A DNA stretch of 5,033 nucleotides, from positions 1 to 5,033 of the forward strand of contig PUOI01000529.1 of NCBI GenBank assembly GCA_003552765.1. Reading direction: 5' to 3'. Source of the stretch: Candidatus Hydrogenedentota bacterium. Lineage in GTDB: Bacteria > Hydrogenedentota > Hydrogenedentia > Hydrogenedentales > SLHB01. Below the pieces are notes generated by a model that did not search any database, was not told where the DNA came from, and saw only the letters and a list, made by a program, of their open reading frames with translations. Below are positions 1-5,033 of this stretch, one piece after another (positions within the stretch are counted from its first letter, which is position 1; every line of letters starts with the position of its first letter). Position numbers and translations under genes: made by a program.

Positions 1-2
1 CG

Positions 3-182
3 CTCCCTCTCCCCTTTTTCCGGGGGCGGGAGAGGGCTGGGGTGAGGGTAGATTCGTGCCGGTCGTGCCGTGGCTGAACCGAAGGCCGACCCCTGCATAA
101 GGCGGGGAAGAAGGCACATGAAGCATTTGGGCGTTTGCACCGAGCCCCCCTCACCCCGACCCTCTCCCGAGGGGAGAGGGAG
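3..182. repeat. REPIN-like pair of inverted REP-type palindromes
   Basis: Two copies of a short palindrome lie in opposite orientation about 100 bases apart. The left copy (3-48) has CTCCCTCTCCCC, a spacer, CGGGAGAGGG, then the tail GGGGTGAGGG. The right copy (148-182) reads CCCTCACCCC, then CCCTCTCCCG, then GGGGAGAGGGAG. Reverse-complemented, the right copy matches the left in all these blocks. It differs in a two-base step (GA against AG) and in the loop, which is longer on the left. Each copy can form a CCCTCTCCC/GGGAGAGGG hairpin, and the GGTGAGGG tails face inward, which is the layout of a REPIN. The DNA between them (49-147) shows no gene. The element begins almost at the window edge, so its outer end may lie outside. 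Confidence 0.65.
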
Positions 183-183
183 G

Positions 184-561
184 AAAATGCCCGCGGCGCA
201 TGTCATGCACCCCAGCGCAAATGCGTGCAGGCGAGGCTGGCCACATCAGCAGCCGTGTTTCCGCGGCCGGCTGGTGGCCATGGTGCCAGCCCCCACAGTC
301 CCCACAGCCCCCCATGGCCATCGGCTGCCGCCATCGCCGACCCGCCGACAGCCGCTGACCATGCCACATGCTTTGGCCGCCACATGAATGTTCCCTGGCA
401 CCACCGTACAAACCCGGTCAGCCCCGATCCCCATGCCCCCAAGCCCAGGGAGCCTACTGCGCCCTGACCCGCAAACCCCCTCCTCAACATCCTCCTCGCC
501 CTCTGCGGTAAATTCCCTCCCCTCCACGGCCGCAACGGCCCGCCAACGCCAGGCGATTGAG
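184..561. other. Non-coding C-rich stretch, no gene supported
   Basis: No believable gene is present on either strand. Open frames exist only because the sequence is GC-rich; their translations are low-complexity Pro, Arg, Gly and His runs with no domain and no ribosome binding site. From about 285 to 540 the plus strand is rich in C: in bases 421-480, C is about 53 percent and G about 20 percent. A short inverted repeat is present, TGGCCATGGTG at 275-285 against CCCCATGGCCA at 310-320 (10 of 11 complementary). I see no promoter, RNA gene or clear terminator. Confidence 0.6.
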
Positions 562-563
562 TT

Positions 564-597
564 TTCAACCACAGAGGATCACAGAGTTTCGCAGAGG
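564..597 (+). repeat. CACAGAG-type short tandem repeat
   Basis: This segment reads CAACCACAGAGG, then ATCACAGAG, then TTTCGCAGAGG: three units of a CACAGAG or CGCAGAG core spaced about 10 bases apart. From memory, AACCACAGAG-type tandems are scattered between genes in many Planctomycetota and other environmental genomes. An open frame on the minus strand runs straight through it, and that translated peptide is an artefact of the repeat. The function is unknown. Confidence 0.6.
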
Positions 598-638
598 TAA
601 ACAGGACGCCGCGCTGGGTGCCTGCCCGACCGGTGGTC

Positions 639-798
639 CTCACGCGAAGCCGCGAAGCCGCGAAGCCGCGGAGTGCTGATGGCCGTTGACGATTCGCTCA
701 ATGCCTCACATGAACACCCCATCCCCAACTTTCATCATCACGACCCCACGCTCTCCCCTCACATCCTCTTCCTTCGCGGCTTCGCGACTTCGCGCGAG
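639..798. repeat. 160-base element with 27-base inverted ends of CGCGAAGC units (MITE- or REPIN-like)
   Basis: The left end (639-665) is CTCACG followed by three CGAAG units in the CGCGAAGC pattern. The right end (772-798) is its near-perfect reverse complement, with 25 of 27 positions matching. Both ends are internally tandem with an 8 to 9-base period. The central 106 bases (666-771) carry no gene. A bounded non-coding unit with long inverted ends fits a non-autonomous mobile element or a REPIN-like doublet. I see no convincing target-site duplication at the outer edges, so mobility is not shown. Similar TTCGCGGCTTCGCG arrays are, from memory, widespread in GC-rich environmental bacteria. 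Confidence 0.6.
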
Positions 799-889
799 CC
801 CATCCGGCTACGATCGAGGGCTGTCCCTTATAGGCGGCAGGGCGCGGCGGTTCTGTCCGCCTCCGGCCTCTCGCCATCACCCGAGGTAG

Positions 890-951
890 GAGCCCAGTGC
901 GGTCGTGCCGCACGCTGAGATCTGTGCGGGGGGCCGGCCGCAAGGCCGGTC
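890..951 (+). ncRNA. Group II intron domain V/VI-like structured remnant
   Basis: Bases 890-922 follow the domain V plan: a lower helix GAGCCCAG with CTGAGATC (6 of 8 pairs, mismatches at helix positions 3 and 5), an upper helix TGCGG with CCGCA, the two-base CG bulge on the 3' side, and the catalytic AGC at 891-893. It totals 33 nt against the usual 34. A second hairpin follows at 932-951, an 8-bp GGCCGGCC/GGCCGGTC stem (one G-U pair) closed by a GCAA tetraloop, where domain VI belongs. No reverse transcriptase, earlier domains or clear 3' intron boundary is visible, so if the match is real this is a 3' relic. It could instead be an unrelated stable structure in GC-rich DNA. Confidence 0.4.
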
Positions 952-990
952 GGTGCTGCAGCCGGAAAGCGAGGCTTCTTACGGACAGCA

Positions 991-1010
991 GGGCCATTGG
1001 CTCCTGGCCC
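991..1010 (-). terminator. Possible hairpin just past the lipoprotein gene
   Basis: A 6-bp stem GGGCCA/TGGCCC with an 8-base loop lies 21 bases beyond the stop codon of the minus-strand lipoprotein gene. It could slow or end transcription, but the minus strand has no U-tract after it, so it is not a canonical intrinsic terminator. Confidence 0.2.
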
Positions 1011-1031
1011 CCTTCCCGCACCTCCCGCCAG

Positions 1032-1790
1032 TCATTCGACCTCATTTGCGCCAGTGCTCCCAGGCCCGTCTCCCGCCTCATCGTACCATTCCTCCACATG
1101 ACTCCATGCCTCTTGCCCCAATCTCCTTTTCATATGACTCTCAAGTTGCCTTAGATCAACGTCTTCATGTAAGGCACGACTCTTTATCTCATCAAACACT
1201 TTTGCCGCCGCGCTCCTCAGCTTAATTCCGAGTCTAGCTTCCCCTGTCTGGAGTTCGTGAAAAAGAATCTTGCGAGGCATCTTTGCCCGCCACTTTCCAT
1301 CCTTCCATAGGAGTTGCTCACCAGTTCGATAAAGTCCCGGGCCGGTTGCAGTGGCTTCTCCATTAGTAATCTTGAAGGAAAGTGCTTCAAGTGATACAAG
1401 CTCGAATCCCGGCGTCAAATCGGCGTCAGACAACGCCATAAGAGTGCTCTCAACCTTTCGATCGCCGAATCGCTCGCGCGTTGCCTGATCAAGCTCGAAC
1501 ATAGCGCGAGACGCCTCAAACTCAGTTTTCAGCAACTCCACTCCCTTGTCTGGTACACCCACAAAACACCCCAAGAACTGTTCCAGGTCATTTTGCCGCA
1601 CTGACTGTTGCAGCCTCTCGAATAGTGTAATAGGGTCTTCGGGCTCTTGAACAGGAGAAGGACTTTCCTTTGAGCATCCGGCTCCCCAGAAGGCTATGGC
1701 AACCAGCATCATAACGATGAATACAGCACGGAGTCGCTCATTGATGAGACGAAATTGCATACGCCTTCGGTTGATGTGAGCGTCCATCAT
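1032..1790 (-). CDS. Probable lipoprotein of unknown function
   Basis: This is a 252-residue exported protein of unknown function. The N-terminus has basic residues (HINRRRMQFRLINERLR), a hydrophobic run of about 16 residues, then FWGAGC. Cys39 is the probable lipidation site, although Gly at -3 makes the lipobox weak. After a Ser/Pro/Glu-rich linker, an acidic helical start (PITLFERLQQSVRQNDLEQF) and a late WKDGKWR motif (residues 162-168) resemble the layout of small NTF2-like lipoproteins; that fold guess is mine and is weak. The C-terminal part (residues 175-237) looks helical and ends in a low-complexity tail. The ATG at 1790 was chosen because GAGG lies 6 bases before it. The ATG at 1760 would give a more usual signal-peptide length but has only a crowded AAGG. 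The frame is open back to 1898 without a binding site. The gene lies downstream of RHS debris, so an immunity or accessory role is conceivable but unproven. Confidence 0.75.
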   Translation of the reverse strand: MMDAHINRRRMQFRLINERLRAVFIVMMLVAIAFWGAGCSKESPSPVQEPEDPITLFERLQQSVRQNDLEQFLGCFVGVPDKGVELLKTEFEASRAMFELDQATRERFGDRKVESTLMALSDADLTPGFELVSLEALSFKITNGEATATGPGLYRTGEQLLWKDGKWRAKMPRKILFHELQTGEARLGIKLRSAAAKVFDEIKSRALHEDVDLRQLESHMKRRLGQEAWSHVEEWYDEAGDGPGSTGANEVE

Positions 1791-1800
1791 TGCGTGCCTC
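1790..1800 (-). promoter_or_regulatory. Ribosome binding site that sets the lipoprotein start
   Basis: On the minus strand GAGG (1800-1797) is followed by six bases and then ATG ATG. This is the best-spaced Shine-Dalgarno-like site among the candidate starts at 1898, 1802, 1790, 1787 and 1760. It supports 1790, or 1787 with a spacing of nine. Confidence 0.45.
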
Positions 1801-2030
1801 ATAAGTCGTTGTTTTAAAAGCACTTTGTGTCGATACTGTGCGGGTTCATCGTGAACTGGGCGCTGGGCCGTTTGACGATAACGCGTGGGTTTCGACACCC
1901 TGTCACACAGGTGCCAACGTCCGACGTCGAAGGTTTATCGCATAGTACCAATCCGCAGGGGCGCCATGGTGGGGACACCCGGTTCAATGTCTTCCAGAGG
2001 GCTGAGCACTTTGCCGACTCCTGAATCGAA
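1801..2030. other. Spacer between RHS fragment and lipoprotein gene
   Basis: This stretch holds no independent gene. Read on the minus strand, the RHS-fragment frame stays open for 32 codons beyond its TAA and closes at a second stop near 1932; these residues look like debris. The sequence includes an 8-base palindrome CGACGTCG (1922-1929) and GGGTGTC twice on the minus strand (1980-1974 and 1900-1894). A promoter for the lipoprotein gene could lie at 1801-1850, where an AT-rich TTTTAAAA occurs, but no well-spaced -35/-10 pair is visible. Confidence 0.4.
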
Positions 2031-2441
2031 TTACCGCAGGTACACCTCGCGGCCGCCCCGATATTCTACCTTCTGCGGCCGCAGGATGACCAACTCGCCA
2101 TCCTCGACCTGCTGCTGGTGAGTGTAGGCCAGTTCCGGGGCGCTGCCGTCGGCCTCGCCGGCCGGGTTCTGGCGGATCGCCTCCATCAGCTTCCGGCCGC
2201 CGGTGAACTCACCGGCACTGTCCACATCGTCGTGCTCGTAGCGGACCTCGTTGTGCAGGCTCTGCCCACGGGAAGTCTGCCGACCAAGGGGAACACGCTG
2301 CGCCGTACCGTAGCCTTCCTTGTGCTGTTCGATGACCTCGACTTGATAGGCTCGTGTCGCGAGCACTGGGCCAGTTCCTCCATGCCCCTGACTATCGTCT
2401 CCACCCTGCCCGGAACAAGCGTAATTCACCCTACCACCCAT
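2031..2441 (-). pseudogene. Internal fragment of an RHS/YD-repeat-like protein
   Basis: This 136-codon frame has no binding site before its only ATG (2441) and is closed upstream by TAA at 2450-2448. The translation reads like an internal stretch of an RHS-family protein. It has a GPVLATRAYQVEVIEQ segment, a basic linker, NEVRYEHDD, an IRQNPAGEADGSAPELAYTH segment, and finally KVEYRGGREVYLR just before the stop. Tyr-rich strands with interposed Asn-Pro/Gly linkers suit the long extracellular shell of such proteins. There is no signal peptide, no conserved core tip and no toxin domain. The GC content resembles that of the RHS core rather than the neighbouring genes. Its ATG overlaps the last 11 bases of the helical-repeat gene. 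The likely origin is leftover from recombination or duplication at the RHS locus. An alternative is a small gene of unknown function; I consider it less likely. Confidence 0.5.
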
Positions 2442-4059
2442 GGATGATTACGCGATCTGAACCATCTCCGATACCTTCTGAAACTCCCAGCCATGCATGT
2501 GCGGAATGCAACTGTACATCGAGTCGCTCGATCCATTCCTTCGCCTTATCGACGTCACTTCGACCTGCTTGAATCGCTGCAATCTCACGGTACGCCGGTC
2601 CCTGGTGCCTCACGCTACGAATTTTCTGGGCAATTCCAACGGCCTTCTCAATCGGCTCGTTGCCACGCTCAGCCACGGCCACAGCGATCTCACGCTTCGC
2701 GATCGAGGTGTGCCCCGCGGTCTCCACTTCGTGCGATGTCGCGATCTCCAATGCTCCCTCCACGCTCTCATATTGCGCATAGGTCACCGCAATTTCGCGA
2801 CATCTCCTCCCCCTCGAATCCGCGTTTGGGATATCAGTAGCCGCGTCATGGGCGGATTCGAGGCTCGCTCTCAGTTCATCCTGTCGTGACAGCATGCCTT
2901 GTGCGCGTGCCAGGCTCAGCCATAACTCGACCGCCTCTCTGCCCTCATCATGCTCGACATCCGCGAAAACCTCCATCGCCTCGTTCAATGCTTCATTGGC
3001 CTCATCTTCACCGCCCGTTTCCGCCCTGCCCTTTGCGAGGGCGACGTATACGCGAAAACGTTCAAGTGGAGTGGGGAGGTGTTTAAGCAGGTCCGAGACA
3101 TCGTCCAGGAAACCCACCTCGCTCATTTTCACTGCGATCCTGGTGAAGATACGTGATGACCCGGGCGGTCCTTCACGCTCTTCCGCCATGCCTATCGCTT
3201 CTGCGAACATTTTTCGTGCGAGTTGCTCCTCGTTCGACCTGGCGAGCAGTTCACCCGCTTCAATATATAACTCCCACTGGATCGGCTCGGGAAAGCTGCG
3301 AAGCACGGTGAAAAGATTGTCAATGTCGCCATGGTGAATGGCGAGGTACATTACTCTGTACAATGCGGGAAGGCGCCGCCCCTCATCTTCGATGTTCTCT
3401 GCCATACGGAGTGCATCATCAATCTTCCCCGCGGATGCTTTTATCAGTGACAGATCGCTTCTGGCGCTGTCCGCATGTTGAGTCTCTGCAAGCGACCGAA
3501 GGGTTGCCCGGGCGTCCTTGATGCGCCCCAAACGCCACTGCGTTGTTAAAGACCTCAATTGGACTGCTGCCTGATGCTCCTTATCTGGCTGCGGTGCTCG
3601 ATCGAGGGCACGTTCGAACGCCTCTCCCGCCTTATCGTCATCAGACAACTCCGCATACCCTTCTGCAACATTCAGGTCCGCATGCAATTGGAACATGGCG
3701 CGCCATTGCGGGTGAAAAGGGGAGCCTCTGGCAGCTTCATCTGCAATCTTCGCCGCGAGCCCGAGCGCCTCTGATGCCTGGGGGCGGGCCTCGACATCGA
3801 GTGCTGCTTGTGCAATCTCCCACGAGACATCGTAAAGGTGTTTAAGGCTCACTGGTCCTTCTGCAGCTCGTGCGTCTGTCCACACTCGCTGCACATCTGC
3901 CAGAGCCTTGTCGAGATAAGGTGCAGAAGGCGGTACTTGAGCGTGCTTGTCCTTGCTGGATGTATGAACCCGTGGCAGAGCATCATCACCCACACTCACG
4001 ATGACGAAAAACACAGTAAAAAACAGGGCCGGGGAATGACTCTTCAATATCCTGATCAT
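2431..4059 (-). CDS. Exported helical-repeat (TPR-like) protein
   Basis: This 542-residue protein has a signal peptide, with Lys6 and then a hydrophobic run ALFFTVFFVIVSVG at residues 11-24. No lipobox follows, so it is probably periplasmic or secreted. The rest is almost wholly amphipathic helices in pairs of about 34-40 residues with small residues at packing positions, such as WELYIEAGELLARSNEEQLA and ERFRVYVALAKGRAETGGED. This is the pattern of degenerate TPR solenoids, which bind other proteins. No enzyme motif is visible. The last pair ends with SAHAWLGVSEGIG and a short polar tail. The ATG at 4059 was chosen because GGAGAG precedes it by six bases. A TTG at 4080 and an ATG at 4077 are in frame but would put seven or six extra residues before the signal. 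It starts 70 bases after the RHS stop on the same strand, so co-transcription and a partner role are plausible. Specific function unknown. Confidence 0.85.
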   Translation of the reverse strand: MIRILKSHSPALFFTVFFVIVSVGDDALPRVHTSSKDKHAQVPPSAPYLDKALADVQRVWTDARAAEGPVSLKHLYDVSWEIAQAALDVEARPQASEALGLAAKIADEAARGSPFHPQWRAMFQLHADLNVAEGYAELSDDDKAGEAFERALDRAPQPDKEHQAAVQLRSLTTQWRLGRIKDARATLRSLAETQHADSARSDLSLIKASAGKIDDALRMAENIEDEGRRLPALYRVMYLAIHHGDIDNLFTVLRSFPEPIQWELYIEAGELLARSNEEQLARKMFAEAIGMAEEREGPPGSSRIFTRIAVKMSEVGFLDDVSDLLKHLPTPLERFRVYVALAKGRAETGGEDEANEALNEAMEVFADVEHDEGREAVELWLSLARAQGMLSRQDELRASLESAHDAATDIPNADSRGRRCREIAVTYAQYESVEGALEIATSHEVETAGHTSIAKREIAVAVAERGNEPIEKAVGIAQKIRSVRHQGPAYREIAAIQAGRSDVDKAKEWIERLDVQLHSAHAWLGVSEGIGDGSDRVIIHGW

Positions 4060-4071
4060 TGTGAGCTCTCC
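4060..4071 (-). promoter_or_regulatory. Ribosome binding site of the helical-repeat gene
   Basis: On the minus strand GGAGAG (4071-4066) is followed by CTCACA and then ATG at 4059. This strong, well-spaced Shine-Dalgarno site decides the start in favour of 4059 over the in-frame TTG at 4080. Confidence 0.65.
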
Positions 4072-4128
4072 GATCATCAACTAGTCATAGATTCAGAATA
4101 ATATCCCAAGCTAAGGGGGTCGCATGCG

Positions 4129-4767
4129 TCAAGTTGCTCCTGGTAAGTGTGGCGTGACGTGCTGAGTCGAATCAATCCCCCGTGCCCAAATCCTTGGGGT
4201 GCCACGACGCCAAAAGAGTTCAAATTCTTTCACGAGATATCCAAGCAGAATATTCTCGTCACCTCCACCCGGCGGCTCCTCAGCATGCCAGTAAAACTCC
4301 GTGTTACCATCAACTCGATGACAGGTGCATTCAAGCACTCTCTTCTGCTCCTTGGAATATACCTCGTATACTTCGTTTCCTTCGCCTCGCTCGAAAATGT
4401 GTGGGTCTTGGCGAATCGGTGGACTCATTTTTGTGCGAAAAACACGTTTTACTTGGACTCGGGTTTCACGTCTGGGGACTCCGAAAGGTCGGTAGTCGTC
4501 CCAGCTATCGCAGTCGCCAATATCATCTTTATTATCCCAATGTTCATCAAGTCTGATTTCCAACCAATGACGCAATCCGTTCCAAGTCTTGCATTTGCGG
4601 GGGATGTCCAGCACGCTGTCAGCATTGGTACGTGGGACAAGAGTGGCACTCGGGCGAAAGCGAAGCTCTGTCACCTCGAACCCAGGAGTGGGGGGAACGT
4701 GATCCTCGGGAGGATAAAACCCCATTGTCTCCTTGGGAGAGGCTCCTGGAAGGGGTAAGTACTGAAG
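4129..4767 (-). other. Variable C-terminal domain of the RHS protein
   Basis: This segment encodes the 212 residues after DPSG. It opens with a Pro-rich linker (LPLPGASPKETMGFYPPEDH and onward). A mixed-character domain follows, containing GLRHWLEIRLDEHWDN, DCDSWDDYRPFG, an ECTCH motif and a late aromatic stretch (EFELFWRR). In RHS systems this position is the interchangeable payload. No catalytic signature is recognisable, so no activity is assigned. The boundary at DPSG follows family convention. Confidence 0.6.
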
Positions 4768-5033
4768 GCCCGATGGGTCCATCCCTCCACGCAAGGCCCC
4801 ATATGCCGCATACACATTCATCCCATCATGATACCCCCCACCCGGCTGGTTCTGATCCAGCGGATCGCGCTGGACGAACCTGCCCACGGCCGGATGCAGC
4901 ATGCGGTTCCGGTTGTAGATCAGCCCACCGGCGGCGGGGGCATCGTGGCGCAGGCCCTGGTGGCCGATGCGCAGGCCGTAACTGCCCGTGAGGGGGTTTT
5001 CGTGGACGGTGTGGTCGGGATCGAGCACGGTGC
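4129..5033 (-). CDS. RHS repeat-associated core protein, C-terminal end (partial)
   Basis: The frame is open to the window edge, so the N-terminus lies outside; the GTG at 5028 is an internal Val codon, not a start. About 300 residues are visible. Counting from 5028, residues 22-87 are the conserved core tip that ends RHS shells: GHQGLRHD, then YNRNRMLHPAVGRFVQRDPL, then DGMNVYAAYGALRGGMDPSG. RHS proteins build a hollow beta-shell that encloses and releases a variable C-terminal domain, often a toxin acting on competing cells. Here the variable tail is residues 88-299. It has four Cys (146, 173, 234, 236), including a CTCH motif, many Trp and acidic residues, and no nuclease, deaminase, protease or transferase motif I recognise. 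GC falls from about 78 percent in the core (4921-4980) to about 50 percent in the tail (4381-4440), a usual sign of exchanged tails. It may instead be a non-toxic surface protein. Confidence 0.9.
   Translation of the reverse strand, partial: TVLDPDHTVHENPLTGSYGLRIGHQGLRHDAPAAGGLIYNRNRMLHPAVGRFVQRDPLDQNQPGGGYHDGMNVYAAYGALRGGMDPSGLQYLPLPGASPKETMGFYPPEDHVPPTPGFEVTELRFRPSATLVPRTNADSVLDIPRKCKTWNGLRHWLEIRLDEHWDNKDDIGDCDSWDDYRPFGVPRRETRVQVKRVFRTKMSPPIRQDPHIFERGEGNEVYEVYSKEQKRVLECTCHRVDGNTEFYWHAEEPPGGGDENILLGYLVKEFELFWRRGTPRIWARGIDSTQHVTPHLPGAT

Noticed and set aside
203..643. 146-codon open frame on the minus strand
   Set aside because: The translation is low-complexity Trp, Gly and Arg and runs through the CACAGAG repeat; there is no binding site. 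It is an artefact of high GC.
641..672. CGCGAAGC tandem considered as a CRISPR array
   Set aside because: The units are only 8 to 9 bases with no unique spacers between them, and no cas gene is nearby.
61..910. Repeated GGTCGTGCCG 10-mer at 61-70 and 901-910
   Set aside because: The flanking bases do not extend the match, so it is compatible with chance in GC-rich DNA.
698..1099. 133-codon open frame on the minus strand
   Set aside because: It crosses the right inverted end of the 160-base repeat, the intron-like fold and the end of the lipoprotein gene in another frame. The composition is Arg/Gly-rich with no domain.
1761..1898. Longer N-terminus of the lipoprotein (288-residue version)
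   Set aside because: It would place 36 extra residues before an evident signal peptide, and no ribosome binding site precedes 1898 or 1802.
4072..4128. Possible promoter between the RHS stop and the helical-repeat gene
   Set aside because: AT-rich stretches such as GATATTATT exist on the minus strand, but no -35/-10 pair with acceptable spacing was found.
4147..4758. 203-codon open frame on the plus strand
   Set aside because: It lies wholly antisense to the RHS tail, has no recognisable domain, and the minus-strand frame carries the conserved RHS core. It is a shadow frame.

Overview
The window most likely comes from a member of the Planctomycetota, possibly Phycisphaerae-like. The main evidence is the RHS repeat-associated core at the right edge, whose wording (NRNRMLHPAVGRFVQRDPL, then DGMNVYAAY, then MDPSG) I associate with that group. 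The GC-rich non-coding DNA with short repeat families and the run of exported proteins of unknown function also fit. This is recognition from memory; no search was run.

All recognisable coding sequence is on the minus strand, so the locus reads from right to left. At 5033-4129 is the C-terminal end of a large RHS/YD-repeat protein that enters from outside the window. It has a GC-rich conserved core tip ending at DPSG, then an unfamiliar tail of about 212 residues encoded by DNA of clearly lower GC. Seventy bases further on, an exported helical-repeat (TPR-like) protein of 542 residues runs from 4059 to 2431. Directly abutting its end, at 2441-2031, is a fragment that reads like an internal piece of an RHS protein and has no plausible start; I treat it as gene debris. 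After about 240 bases without a gene, a probable lipoprotein of about 252 residues runs from 1790 to 1032.

The left kilobase (1-1031) has no credible gene. It holds short repeat elements: a REPIN-like inverted pair (3-182), a CACAGAG tandem (564-597), and a 160-base element with 27-base inverted ends made of CGCGAAGC-type units (639-798). A small structured segment (890-951) matches the plan of group II intron domains V and VI, with no intron-encoded protein beside it.

The most interesting reading is a polymorphic-toxin locus: an RHS carrier with a variable C-terminal domain, followed by exported proteins of unknown role and by RHS debris of the kind left when such loci recombine. Both genes downstream of the RHS tip encode export signals. 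If either is an immunity or accessory partner it would act outside the cytoplasm. That is inference; neither the tail nor the partners match a family I can name.
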